DNA of 64,000 nucleotides from assembly GCF_022317005.1 (NCBI RefSeq), contig NZ_CP081006.1:186001-250000 (forward strand), given 5' to 3'. The stretch is from Mycobacterium sp. IDR2000157661. Lineage in GTDB: Bacteria > Actinomycetota > Actinomycetes > Mycobacteriales > Mycobacteriaceae. Shown piece after piece: positions 48,054-57,132 of the stretch (position 1 is the first letter of the stretch; each line of letters begins with the position of its first letter). Position numbers and translations under genes: made by a program. The notes under the pieces are model-generated. The model was not told where the DNA came from and searched no databases. It saw nothing but the letters and a program-made list of their open reading frames with translations.

Positions 48054-48908
48054 ATGGCACATCGAATCGTCACCGCTGCTGCCCTGTTGATCCTGCCCGC
48101 TGCGGCCCTGGCGGGCTGTGGGACCGACGACCAGGCAGCCGAGCCGACCACGACCACCGAAGCGCCGCCCGCAGGCACGGATCGCCTGGCGGCCCAGTTC
48201 GAGACCGCCGACGGCACCCCGGTGGCCGATGCGACCCTGGACTTCGCGAACGGCTTCGCCCGGATCACAGTCGAAACGACCGAGGGCGGCGTCCTCAGCC
48301 CGGGCTTCCACGGACTGCACATCCACGAGGTCGGCACGTGCGAGCCCAACTCGACGCCACCCGACGGCGGCCAAACCGGCGACTTCCTGTCCGCAGGCGG
48401 TCACTTCCAGGCGCCGGGGAGCAGCGGGCACCCCGCCAGCGGCGATCTCACCTCGCTTCAGGTGCGATCGGACGGGTCCGCGGAGTTGGTGACCACGACG
48501 GACGCGTTCACCGCCGAGGAGCTGCTGGCCGGTGACGGCACCGCGCTGATGATCCACGAGGGCGAGGACAACTTCGCCAACATCCCGAACCGCTACAGCC
48601 AGCCCGACGGTCAGCAGGGACCCGACCAGGAGACGCTCGCCACGGGTGACGCGGGCGGCCGGGTGGCCTGCGCGGTGATCGAGCGCGTGGGTGCGGAGAC
48701 GACCACGACGACGACCACCACGACGACCACCACCACGCCGACGACCGTCACCGAGACCACGGTGATCAGCCCGACGACGACCGTCGTACCCCCACCGCCG
48801 GTGACCGAGACGACGACCACGACCGCCACCACGGTCACCGAGACGACGACCACCACCACCGCACCGCCCACGACCACGACGACCACGACCGTCGCCCCGC
48901 CGCCGTGA
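48054..48908 (+). CDS. sodC: Cu/Zn superoxide dismutase lipoprotein with Thr-rich tail
   Basis: 284 aa. Lipobox LAGC with Cys at about 21 (after the signal helix from ATG 48054; GTG 48036 is possible). The SodC domain follows: [18 protein letters not shown] (Cu His), [14 protein letters not shown] (Cu/bridging His), [10 protein letters not shown] and [16 protein letters not shown] (Cu His), with Cys pair about 100/215. Like M. tuberculosis SodC it appears to lack the usual Zn loop. The last 70 residues are nearly all Thr, Pro, Val and Glu ([13 protein letters not shown]), which could be O-mannosylated and reach through the wall. M. tuberculosis SodC ends soon after its dismutase domain. Confidence 0.9.
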   Translation: MAHRIVTAAALLILPAAALAGCGTDDQAAEPTTTTEAPPAGTDRLAAQFETADGTPVADATLDFANGFARITVETTEGGVLSPGFHGLHIHEVGTCEPNSTPPDGGQTGDFLSAGGHFQAPGSSGHPASGDLTSLQVRSDGSAELVTTTDAFTAEELLAGDGTALMIHEGEDNFANIPNRYSQPDGQQGPDQETLATGDAGGRVACAVIERVGAETTTTTTTTTTTTTPTTVTETTVISPTTTVVPPPPVTETTTTTATTVTETTTTTTAPPTTTTTTTVAPPP

Positions 48909-48917
48909 GGCTGACGG

Positions 48918-51668
48918 TCACCGGAGGCGACGCTGCGTCAGTGCCGTGCCCGCGTCGCGCGATCCGTGCGCCCGCACCCATTTCTCCAGTGCCACGGCCA
49001 GACTCGTGAGCGCGGCCACCGCGAAGATGCGCAGCCACGTGCCGATGTCCAGCGGCGCGGTCTCGAACACCGTGTTCATGGCGGGCACGTAGGTGATGGC
49101 GAGCTGCGCGATCGCCTGTACGGCCACCCCCACGATCAGCCAACGGTTGGTGAAAAGACCGATCCGCCAGGCTGAATGGACCAGCGAGCGGCAGCTGAAC
49201 AGGTAGAACGCTTCGACGACCACGAACACGTTCACCGCGGCGGTGCGGGCTTCCGACAACGACGCGCCGCCGGCCAGCTCCCATTCGAACAGCCACCAGG
49301 AACCGGCCACCAGCAAGCTCGACACCAACAGGATGCGACCCACCAGTGCCCGGGTGAGCAGCGGCTGGTCGGGGTCGCGCGGAGGCCTGGCCATGATGCC
49401 GGTCTCCTTGGGCTCGAACGCCAGCATGAGGCCGAGCGCGACGGCGGTGGTCATGTTGATCCACAGGATCTGGGTCGGCAGGATGGGCAGCGCCGCGCCC
49501 AACGCGATCGCGACCAGAATCACCAGGCCCTCACCGATGTTGGTGGGCAGGGTCCAGGTGATGAACTTCGTCAGGTTGTCGAAGACGCCGCGGCCTTCCT
49601 CCACGGCGGCTTCGATGGTTGCGAAGTCGTCGTCGGTGAGCACCATGTCCGCGGCGTCCTTGGCGACCTCGGTGCCGCCTCGCCCCATGGCCACCCCGAT
49701 GCTCGCCTGCCGCAGCGCCGGCGCGTCGTTGACCCCGTCGCCGGTCATGGCGACGATGTGCCCTCTGCCCTGCAACGCCTCCACCAGCCGCAGCTTCTGC
49801 TCCGGGGACACCCGGGCGAAGACGCTCGCCTGCTCGACCGCCTCGGGAAGCTCCTCGGGCGCGGTGTCGGCCAACTCGGCGCCGGTCAGCACCCTGCGAT
49901 GGGTTTCGTCCTCGGGGTCCAGCAGTCCGACCGCGGCGGCGATGGCACCGGCGGTGCCTGCGTGATCGCCGGTGATCATCTTCACCGCTATGCCGGCCGA
50001 GTGACAGGCGGCGACGGCGGATGCGGCGGCCGCTCGGGGCGGGTCGAGCATGGCGTGCAGGCCCGTCAGCGTCACGCTGCCGGGCAACGCGTCTTCGGTG
50101 AAGTCGCTCCCCTCTGCCGGGCGACGCACACCGGTGGCCAGCACCCGCAGGCCCGTCGCGGCCAGCCTGTCAGCTGCCTGCACTACCGCCGGACGGTCGA
50201 TGGGACGCAGCGACCCGTCGGCGCCCATCTGCGTAGGGCACATCTCGAGCATCCGCTCGACCGCTCCCTTCACCAGCACCACCTGCTCGCCAGCGGCATC
50301 GTGCAGGGTTGCCATGTACTGACGCTCGGAACTGAACGGGATCGTCGCGACCCGCGGAAGTGTCCGTCCGAGTTCGCCGGCTGCGATGCCCGCCTTGGCG
50401 GCGACGACGACCATGGCCGCTTCGGTGGGGTCACCGGCGATGTCCCAGCGCTCGGCGTCGTGTGTCAGCACAGCGTCGTTGCAGGCCGTCCCGGCCAACA
50501 GCGACCAGCGCAGCGCCGCGTTCGCATCCACCGAGGCCGGCACGCCGTCCCTGGTCAGCAGTGCGCCGTCGGGTGCGTAGCCGGATCCGGTTGCTTCCCA
50601 CGACTCGTCGGGTGTCCAGATTTCCCGCACCGTCATCTGGTTCTCGGTCAGCGTGCCGGTCTTGTCGGCACAGATCACGGTTGTGCTGCCCAGCGTCTCC
50701 ACGGCGGGCAACCGGCGAATGACCGCTCGGCGCTTGGCCATTCGGGCGACGCCGATGGCCAGCGTGATCGTCACCGCCGCCGGCAGGCCCTCCGGGATGG
50801 CGCCGACGGCGAGCGCGATGGCCGCGGTGAACGTCTGCACCGCATCCTGGTGTCGAAGCAGACCGATGGCGAAGGTCGCCGCCGCCAACGCCAGGATGCC
50901 GACCGTCAGGATCTTGCTGAACCAGGCGAGCTTGGCGGTCAACGGTGTCGCCAGCATCTCGGCGGCGCCGACGAGCCGGTGGATCTCGCCGATCTCGGTC
51001 TCGGCCCCGGTGGCCACGACGATCCCGGCTCCCGCGCCGGCCGTCACCAACGTCCCCGAGTAGGCCATGTTGCGTCGGTCCGCCACCGGCGTCGCCGCCG
51101 GCAGAACCACTTCGTCCTTGTCCGCCGACACCGACTCGCCAGTCAACGCCGACTCATCGATCCGTAACTCGGTCTGGCGCAGCAACCGGATGTCGGCCGG
51201 GATCTTGTCGCCGGCCTCGACGCGCACCAGATCGCCCGGCACGAGCTGGTCGGAGGCGACGAGGTGCTCGCGTCCGTCGCGCACGACTTTGGCCTCGGTG
51301 TTAACCATTGCGCGCAGGCTCTGTAGCGCCGCTTCGGCCTTCGATTCCTGGATGAAGCCGATGACGGCGTTGACGACCACCACGGCGAAGATCACCGCGG
51401 AGTCGACGTATTCGTGTAGGGCCGCGGTGATCGCGCCCGCGACGAGCAGCACATAGATCAGCGGATGGTGGAACTGACGCCCGACCCTGAGCAGCAGACC
51501 CGAACTGCGGGGAGCGGGCAGGGCGTTGGGGCCGAACCGGTCAATACGCTCGCGGGCCTCCGCGCTGGACAGGCCGCGGTGCGAATCGGTCTGCAGCAGC
51601 AGCACCACTTCATGGCCGGCAAGTCCGTGGTGGGAGTCGGTTGCCACCGTCGCCGGTACCGCCGCCAT
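48918..51668 (-). CDS. ctpF: cation-transporting P-type ATPase CtpF
   Basis: 916 aa, P2-type ATPase. N-terminal cytoplasmic segment HHGLAGHEVVLLLQTDSHRG; TGES of the actuator (ALTGESVS), PEGLPAAVT of TM4, DKTGTLTENQMT phosphorylation site (about 337-348), TGDGVNDAPAL of the P domain and about ten transmembrane helices. It is strongly similar throughout to M. tuberculosis CtpF (Rv1997), a DosR-regulon Ca2+-pump. ATG 51668 overlaps the upstream universal stress gene stop (ATGA). The longer open frame to 52295 is out-of-frame shadow. Confidence 0.93.
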   Translation of the reverse strand: MAAVPATVATDSHHGLAGHEVVLLLQTDSHRGLSSAEARERIDRFGPNALPAPRSSGLLLRVGRQFHHPLIYVLLVAGAITAALHEYVDSAVIFAVVVVNAVIGFIQESKAEAALQSLRAMVNTEAKVVRDGREHLVASDQLVPGDLVRVEAGDKIPADIRLLRQTELRIDESALTGESVSADKDEVVLPAATPVADRRNMAYSGTLVTAGAGAGIVVATGAETEIGEIHRLVGAAEMLATPLTAKLAWFSKILTVGILALAAATFAIGLLRHQDAVQTFTAAIALAVGAIPEGLPAAVTITLAIGVARMAKRRAVIRRLPAVETLGSTTVICADKTGTLTENQMTVREIWTPDESWEATGSGYAPDGALLTRDGVPASVDANAALRWSLLAGTACNDAVLTHDAERWDIAGDPTEAAMVVVAAKAGIAAGELGRTLPRVATIPFSSERQYMATLHDAAGEQVVLVKGAVERMLEMCPTQMGADGSLRPIDRPAVVQAADRLAATGLRVLATGVRRPAEGSDFTEDALPGSVTLTGLHAMLDPPRAAAASAVAACHSAGIAVKMITGDHAGTAGAIAAAVGLLDPEDETHRRVLTGAELADTAPEELPEAVEQASVFARVSPEQKLRLVEALQGRGHIVAMTGDGVNDAPALRQASIGVAMGRGGTEVAKDAADMVLTDDDFATIEAAVEEGRGVFDNLTKFITWTLPTNIGEGLVILVAIALGAALPILPTQILWINMTTAVALGLMLAFEPKETGIMARPPRDPDQPLLTRALVGRILLVSSLLVAGSWWLFEWELAGGASLSEARTAAVNVFVVVEAFYLFSCRSLVHSAWRIGLFTNRWLIVGVAVQAIAQLAITYVPAMNTVFETAPLDIGTWLRIFAVAALTSLAVALEKWVRAHGSRDAGTALTQRRLR

Positions 51669-52330
51669 CACCGCATCCGTAGCGCTTCGGTGTTGGTTCT
51701 GGCCGCCGCTTTCTGCGCCGGTTCGATGACGAGTACGGGGACGGCGGAGTGTTCTACGAGATCGGCGGAGACGCTGCCGAGTACGCGTGCCGACAACCCT
51801 CGGCCGCGTCGACCCACCACCAGCAGATCGATGTCGTTCTGCTCCGCGTACTGCCGCAGCGCCACGCTCGGGGCGCCGGCTAACACCTCGGTATGCACCG
51901 CGCCGACACAGTCGGCCTGTGCGGCCATCGTGGCCAACCGCTGCTTGGCCGCGTCGACATCGGCGCCGGTGACGTCGTCGGCGGCCTCGTAGTGCAGGAC
52001 CTCGGCGATGACCAGCAGACCGCAGTGCGGCCCGAACATTCGCAGGACCGTTGCCAGCACCCGCTTCGACTCCTGCGAACCATCGAGGCCCACCAGGACC
52101 CGTGGCCTGCTGTCGGCGCTTGACCGGTGCGGTGGTATCGCTTCGCCCGGTCCGGCGGCACCGGGGCGGCGCTGCACGCGCTCGATGGCGATCGGCAGGA
52201 ACAGCGGGCCCAGCGGCAGCGCGATGAGAATCCACAACGGGTCGTATCCACGTCGAGCCATCCACAGGCCGGACAGCAACCCGATCACACCCCAAGCGAC
52301 GGCCAGCGCGATGACCAACGTTGTGTCCAC
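51668..52330 (-). CDS. membrane-anchored universal stress protein
   Basis: 220 aa from GTG 52330. Two hydrophobic helices at the N-terminus (about 5-22 and 30-48; WILIALPLGPLFLPIAIE), then one Usp domain from about 75: VLVGLDGSQESKRVL and VVGRRGRGLSARVLGSVS, near the G-2X-G-9X-G(S/T) ATP motif, with one residue less than the consensus. The M. tuberculosis ctpF neighbour Rv1996 is a tandem Usp without membrane helices, so this is a different layout of the same pairing. Its stop overlaps the ctpF start by ATGA. Confidence 0.8.
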   Translation of the reverse strand: MDTTLVIALAVAWGVIGLLSGLWMARRGYDPLWILIALPLGPLFLPIAIERVQRRPGAAGPGEAIPPHRSSADSRPRVLVGLDGSQESKRVLATVLRMFGPHCGLLVIAEVLHYEAADDVTGADVDAAKQRLATMAAQADCVGAVHTEVLAGAPSVALRQYAEQNDIDLLVVGRRGRGLSARVLGSVSADLVEHSAVPVLVIEPAQKAAARTNTEALRMR

Positions 52331-52385
52331 ACCTCGACCGTGGCAGACCCTCGGGGCGCGTGCCAGATTCCTCCGACAGGATCGG

Positions 52386-52405
52386 CGAGGACTTTCGGCC
52401 CCCGG
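52386..52405. promoter_or_regulatory. DosR-box-like site upstream of usp-ctpF
   Basis: CGAGGACTTTCGGCCCCCG lies about 60 bp before the GTG of the universal stress gene. It resembles the DosR box (GGGACTTnnGGCCC form), with A instead of G at one position. The usp-ctpF pair is DosR-controlled in M. tuberculosis, which fits. Confidence 0.5.
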
Positions 52406-52436
52406 GCGGCGTGGCTCGAGCGCAGCGACTGGAAGT

Positions 52437-52472
52437 GAATCGGCCCCCGGAAAGTCATCCGGGGGCCGATTC
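52437..52472 (-). terminator. terminator after tRNA-fMet
   Basis: GAATCGGCCCCCGG (52437-52450) pairs perfectly with CCGGGGGCCGATTC (52459-52472); the loop is eight bases. It begins three bases after the tRNA 3' end in the direction of transcription. Confidence 0.8.
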
Positions 52473-52475
52473 GAC

Positions 52476-52552
52476 TGGTAGCGGGGACAGGATTCGAACC
52501 TGCGACCTCTGGGTTATGAGCCCAGCGAGCTACCGAGCTGCTCCACCCCGCG
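52476..52552 (-). tRNA. tRNA-fMet (initiator, CAU anticodon)
   Basis: 77 nt including an encoded 3' CCA. Acceptor GCGGGG pairs with CCCCGC, while position 1 C faces U72, the unpaired first position typical of initiator tRNAs. The anticodon stem CTGGG/CCCAG has three consecutive G:C pairs next to the loop TCATAAC-type, also an initiator trait. TTCGAAT in the T loop and AGCTCGGTAG in the D arm are as expected. Confidence 0.97.
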
Positions 52553-52793
52553 TCGGGTAAACGCAAGGTTACCGAAGGCGCTGGTGCACTTCCAAATCGC
52601 ACGGCCCGTTATCGGCGTGACTCCGCTCACGGCGCACGCCGAACCACCCGGCGTGCTGCCCTGTGGCGCCCCGCACCAACGCTGCAGCGCGTGTACTCCG
52701 GTTCGCCGGGATACGCCACGGGTGCGGCGACGTGGCCACGCAGGCCCATACGAGTGAGCCCTTTCGGTGCGGCGCGAGCGTGCACGAATGTAG
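52553..52793. other. intergenic stretch between UPF0182 gene and tRNA-fMet
   Basis: About 240 bp without a gene. It should hold the tRNA promoter (minus strand, just above 52552). GGCGCGAGCGTGCACG at about 52771-52786 repeats one arm of the terminator that follows. Confidence 0.35.
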
Positions 52794-52837
52794 TGGCGCG
52801 AGCGGCGTGTCCGATACAGACACGCACGCTCGCGCCA
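52794..52837 (-). terminator. strong terminator after the UPF0182 gene
   Basis: TGGCGCGAGCG (52794-52804) pairs with CGCTCGCGCCA (52827-52837), and CGTGTC (52806-52811) with GACACG (52819-52824), with a small internal loop. The 17-bp stem lies 12 bp after the stop of the minus-strand gene. I recall similar GGCGCGAGCGTGCGTGTC palindromes between genes of other fast-growing mycobacteria. Confidence 0.8.
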
Positions 52838-52848
52838 ATAGGGGAAAC

Positions 52849-55800
52849 TCAGCTAGCGGACTGGTATTTCGCCATCGCGTCGTCGAGGCGCTGAAGCGCA
52901 TCTCCGAACTCGCCGAAATTGCCGCTCTGCTGGGCTTGCCGCAACGCGTCCAGAGCGGTGTTGACCTCCCGCAGCGCATCGGCTTGCGGGCCGGACAACT
53001 GCACCGGGCCACCCGGTTGCGCCGCCGCCGGCGGCTGCCCGGTCGGCGCGCGGCCGTCCTGGCCGGCAGGTGGCTGGGCCGCGGCCACCTCGCCGTTGGT
53101 TGCAGGCGTCGCCGCGGGCTGCTGACCCGGCTCGCCCGTCGGCGCGGGCCCGGTGGCCGTTGCGTCCGCTCCCGGACCGAACAGGTCTATCAGGGCGTCG
53201 CGAACCGTCGGACCGTAACCGATCTTGTCGTTGTACATCATCGCCACGCGAATGAGTCGCGGATACGACGATGCCGCGTCACTGGAGCCCGGCGATGCGT
53301 AAACCGGTGCGACATAAAGCAGCCCGCCCGGGCCAACCGGCAGCGTCAGTAGGTTGCCCCATCGGATGCGGTTCTGGTTGTCGCGGCCGATGACACCGAG
53401 GTCCTGGCTGACGGCGGTGTCGGTGCTGATCGCGTTGAAGGCGAGCTTGGGTCCGTTGACCTGGCCCGGAATGGTCAGCACCGTCAGCCTGCCGTAGGTC
53501 TCGGGGTCCGAGCTGGCGCTGATGTATGCGGCGAGGAAGTCGCGGCGGAACCGGTTCATCGCGCTGGTCAGCTGGAACGACGCCGAACTGTCCTCCGACG
53601 CAAGGTCTTTGGCGACGATGTAGTACGGAGGCTGGAAGCTGCTCGCCGTCGGGTTCGGGTCCAGCGGCACGTCCCAGAAGTCCGACGTGGAGAAGAATGT
53701 CACCGGATCGTCCACGTGATAACGCGCCAGCAGTTCGCGCTGCACCTTGAACAGGTCCTCGGGGTAGCGCAGGTGGTCCCGAAGCTCGGGCGAGATCTCG
53801 CTCTTGGGCTTCACCGTGTCGGGGAAGACGCTCATCCACGCCTGCAGCACCGGATCGGACTCGTCCTGCGCGTACAGCGTCACGGTGCCGTCATAGGCGT
53901 CCACCGTCGCCTTGACCGAGTTGCGGATGTAGGACACCTGCTTGTCGGGCTGCAACCGGTTGATCGCCACCTCGGCGGAGTCGGCCGTCGCCGAGGACAG
54001 CGACATCGACTGCGAATACGGGTAGTCGTCGAGCGTGGTGTAACCGTCGACGATCCACACCATCCGGTCATTGACGATCGCCGGGTATATCGCGGTGTCG
54101 GTGGTCAGCCACGGCGCCGCCGCCTTGACCCGGTCGGACGGATCACGATTGAACAGGATTTTGCTGTCCGCACCGATCACGTCGGAGAACAGGAAGTTGC
54201 GCTCGGCGAACTTGGCCGCGAACAACGAGCGCGCCAGCCAGTTGCCGACCGGCACCCCGCCGCTCCCGGTGTACGTGTAGTTGCGCGTCTCGGTGTTGGT
54301 CTCGAAGTCGTACTCCCGAGGCACGCCGTTCTCCCCCACGATGGCGTAATCCGCCGCGGTGTTGGCGATCACCGGTCCGTAGTAGATGCGCGGTTGGTCC
54401 AGTGGAGCGGGCCCCTGGTTGATGATGCCGTCGGGACCCACCGCGTTGACCAGGAACTCGGGGTAGCCGCCGTTCTGGTTCGGATCGTTGGCGACGCCGC
54501 GTACGGTGTTGGCGGGGGAGGCGATGAACCCGTTGCCGTGCGTGTAGACGGTGTGCCGGTTGATCCAGTCGCGCTGGTTGTCGATCAGCCGGTCGGGGTT
54601 CAGTTCCCGCGCAGCGACGACATAGTCGCGCAGTTGGCCGTCCTCGTCGCGGTACCGGTCCATGTTGAGGTGGTCGGGGAAGTAGTAGAAGTTCTTGCCC
54701 TGCTGGAACTGGGTGAACGCGGGGCTCACGATCGTCGGGTCGAGCACCCGGATGTTCGACGTGGTGGCGCGGTCAGCGGCCACCTGCTGCGCGGTGGCAG
54801 GCGTGTTGCCGGGATAACTGCGGTAGGTCACCGTCTCGTCGGTGAGCCCGTAGGCCTGTCTGGTCGCCGTGATGCTGCGACTGATGTATTCGCTTTCCTT
54901 CTGCGCCGCGTTCGGCTTGACGCTGAACTGTTCGACCACCAGCGGCCAGCCGGCGCCGACCACCATCGACGACAGCAGCAGCAGCACCACACCGATCGCT
55001 GGAATTCGCAAGTCCCGCAGGAAGATCGCCGAGAAGACGGCCGCGGCGCAGATCAGCGCGATGGCCAGCAGGATCAGCTTCGCCGGCAGCACCGCGTTGA
55101 TGTCGGTGTAGCCGGCGCCGGTGAACGGCTTGCCGCCGCGGCTGTGGCTCAACAGTTCGTAGCGGTCCAGCCAGTAGGCGGCGGCCTTGAGCAGCACGAA
55201 AGTGCCCGCCAGCGCGATCAACTGGATGCGCGCCGAACGGCTCAGCGCGCCGGTGCGTCCGGACAGCCTGATCCCGCCGAACAGGTAGTGGCCCACCAGG
55301 TTCGCCAGGAAGGCGAGGAACACCGCGACGAACAAGTAGTTCAGGACCATCCGATAGAACGGCAGGTCGAACGCGTAGAAGCCGAGGTCCTTACCGAACT
55401 GCGGATCCGCGACCCCGAAGCTGCTGCCGTTCAGGAACAGCTGCACCGTCTCCCACTGGCCGACGGCGAACAACCCGACGAACAGGCCGATCACCACGGG
55501 CACGCCGATGCCGACCAGGCGCAGCCGCGCCATCACCGCGGTGCGGTAGCGCGCGACCGGGTCGTTGGGTCCGCTGGTCGGCACGAACACCGGGCGGGTG
55601 CGATAGGCCAGTGCCAGCCCGGCGAACAGGATCAGGCCGACCACCAGGGACACCACGAAGAACAGGATGATCTGGGTGAAGATCACGGTCGTGAAGACCG
55701 ACCGGTAGCCGAGTTCCCCGAACCACAGCCAGTCGACGTAGGTGTCGATCAACCGTGGCCCGATCAACAACAGCAGCACGGCGACAACGCCTGCCCCGAT

Positions 55801-55857
55801 GAGAACTCGGCTACGTCGTGTCAGCTTCGGCATTCGTGCCGCGGGCCGCATACCCAC
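52849..55857 (-). CDS. UPF0182-family membrane protein (Rv3193c-like)
   Basis: 1002 aa from GTG 55857. Seven transmembrane helices in the first 310 residues (the first about 18-40, then [20 protein letters not shown]), followed by a large extracytoplasmic domain with highly conserved blocks ([59 protein letters not shown]; each shown in part). A Pro/Ala/Gln-rich linker and a final helix ([18 protein letters not shown]) end the protein. Function unknown. Close to Rv3193c over the whole length, and its neighbours follow in the same order. Confidence 0.92.
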   Translation of the reverse strand: MGMRPAARMPKLTRRSRVLIGAGVVAVLLLLIGPRLIDTYVDWLWFGELGYRSVFTTVIFTQIILFFVVSLVVGLILFAGLALAYRTRPVFVPTSGPNDPVARYRTAVMARLRLVGIGVPVVIGLFVGLFAVGQWETVQLFLNGSSFGVADPQFGKDLGFYAFDLPFYRMVLNYLFVAVFLAFLANLVGHYLFGGIRLSGRTGALSRSARIQLIALAGTFVLLKAAAYWLDRYELLSHSRGGKPFTGAGYTDINAVLPAKLILLAIALICAAAVFSAIFLRDLRIPAIGVVLLLLSSMVVGAGWPLVVEQFSVKPNAAQKESEYISRSITATRQAYGLTDETVTYRSYPGNTPATAQQVAADRATTSNIRVLDPTIVSPAFTQFQQGKNFYYFPDHLNMDRYRDEDGQLRDYVVAARELNPDRLIDNQRDWINRHTVYTHGNGFIASPANTVRGVANDPNQNGGYPEFLVNAVGPDGIINQGPAPLDQPRIYYGPVIANTAADYAIVGENGVPREYDFETNTETRNYTYTGSGGVPVGNWLARSLFAAKFAERNFLFSDVIGADSKILFNRDPSDRVKAAAPWLTTDTAIYPAIVNDRMVWIVDGYTTLDDYPYSQSMSLSSATADSAEVAINRLQPDKQVSYIRNSVKATVDAYDGTVTLYAQDESDPVLQAWMSVFPDTVKPKSEISPELRDHLRYPEDLFKVQRELLARYHVDDPVTFFSTSDFWDVPLDPNPTASSFQPPYYIVAKDLASEDSSASFQLTSAMNRFRRDFLAAYISASSDPETYGRLTVLTIPGQVNGPKLAFNAISTDTAVSQDLGVIGRDNQNRIRWGNLLTLPVGPGGLLYVAPVYASPGSSDAASSYPRLIRVAMMYNDKIGYGPTVRDALIDLFGPGADATATGPAPTGEPGQQPAATPATNGEVAAAQPPAGQDGRAPTGQPPAAAQPGGPVQLSGPQADALREVNTALDALRQAQQSGNFGEFGDALQRLDDAMAKYQSAS

Positions 55858-55942
55858 TCGTCGACTCCAGTCTTACTTACGTTTTCAACCACGCCGGAAC
55901 CCGACGTGCCCCAACTCTACGCAACCGCCGATCGGCGTTGAG

Positions 55943-56965
55943 CTAGCAACGGGGACGTTCGCCACCGGCGGAAAGCGTCTTGAGCGCGTCCACCGCCGTC
56001 GTCAGCGTGTCCACCTTCACCAGTTCAAGGCCGTCCTGCGGCGCGGTCTTGGCTTCTTCACAGTTGTCGGCGGGCACCAGGAACACGGTAGCCCCGGCCT
56101 CCCGCGCCGCCAGCATCTTGTGCGTGATGCCGCCGATCGAACCGACTTCGCCGTCACCGGTGATGGTGCCCGAGCCCGCGACGAAGCGACCGTCGTTGAG
56201 GTCACCGGTGGTCAGTTTGTCGACCACGGCCAGGGAGAACATCAGACCCGCCGACGGGCCACCGATGTTGGCGAGGTTGAAGTCGATGGAGAACGGCGCC
56301 CAAGGAGCATCGAGCACCCCGATCCCGAGGTAGCCCTGATCGCGGTCGGGATGCTTGCCCAGCGTGATGGTCGCGACGCCGGGCGGACCGTCCTTGCGGC
56401 GGTAGTCGAGCACCACTTCGTCACCGGGTTGGGTGTCCTTGAGCAGTGCCTGGAACTGCTCGAGGGTGGCCACCGGCTTACCGTTCACGGCGTCGATGGC
56501 ATCACCGGCCTGCAACTTGCCCGCCGAGGGCCCGTCGTCGTTGACGTTCTCCACCGTCACGGACATCGGGTAGTCGAGGTACATCAGCGCGGCGTACTCG
56601 GCGCTGCGCTCGGAGTCGCGGAAGTCGGTGGTGTTGGCCTCGTCGATCTCCTCGCGCGTCTTGTCCGGCGGGTACACCAGATCGCGCGGCACCAACTGCT
56701 CGCGGCCCGACAGCCACAACGCCATCGCCTGACCCAGTGTCAGATCGCTGTGCTGCGACACCGTGGTCATGTTCAGATGACCCGAGGTCGGATACACGTC
56801 GGCGCCCTCGATGTCGACGACTTCTTTGCCCTCGACCTCGCCCAGCGTGTTGAACGTCGGCCCCGGCCCCAGCGAGACGTAGGGCACCGTCACGACCGAC
56901 ACCAGCACCCCGAACACCAGGATGGGGACCAGCGCGACGACCAACGTCAGTATCCGCCTGTTCAC
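55943..56965 (-). CDS. PDZ/Lon-like (YlbL) membrane serine protease (Rv3194c-like)
   Basis: 340 aa from GTG 56965. One N-terminal transmembrane helix (about 5-27), then a PDZ domain (about 125-205, PSAGKLQAGDAIDAVNGKPV) and a Lon-type S16 protease domain with NIGGPSAGLMFSLAV (catalytic Ser) and GGITHKMLAAREAGA (catalytic Lys). The active site faces outside the membrane. In Bacillus, YlbL-type proteases remove cell-division regulators. The longer frame to 57100 is not preceded by a start signal. It is divergent from the Zn-protease-like gene. Confidence 0.88.
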   Translation of the reverse strand: MNRRILTLVVALVPILVFGVLVSVVTVPYVSLGPGPTFNTLGEVEGKEVVDIEGADVYPTSGHLNMTTVSQHSDLTLGQAMALWLSGREQLVPRDLVYPPDKTREEIDEANTTDFRDSERSAEYAALMYLDYPMSVTVENVNDDGPSAGKLQAGDAIDAVNGKPVATLEQFQALLKDTQPGDEVVLDYRRKDGPPGVATITLGKHPDRDQGYLGIGVLDAPWAPFSIDFNLANIGGPSAGLMFSLAVVDKLTTGDLNDGRFVAGSGTITGDGEVGSIGGITHKMLAAREAGATVFLVPADNCEEAKTAPQDGLELVKVDTLTTAVDALKTLSAGGERPRC

Positions 56966-57132
56966 GCCGCCCAATGTAGAGGTTGGGGCGCACGTGCCCC
57001 CGCGCGCGAGACCTGCATCACGGCGGTGCGACGGCTCGATCGGCGCGCGAGGCCGCCGGTCCTTCCCCAGGTTCGCTGTCGGCGTGACCTGCCCGACCAC
57101 ACCCTCTGGCGCCGATGAGTACGGTTGAAGGC

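Noticed and set aside
48690-48905. CRISPR-like array in the ACGACC-rich region
   Set aside because: It is a degenerate Thr-codon run inside the sodC frame with no regular repeat-spacer pattern.
49176-51167. 663-codon plus-strand frame opposite ctpF
   Set aside because: Composition is that of a reverse-complement shadow and the opposite strand encodes a complete P-type ATPase.
51669-52295. N-terminal extension of ctpF to 52295
   Set aside because: The extra 209 residues overlap the universal stress gene out of frame; ATG 51668 gives the expected length and an ATGA overlap.
53716-55941. 741-codon plus-strand frame opposite the UPF0182 gene
   Set aside because: Shadow frame; the minus strand matches a conserved membrane protein over its full length.
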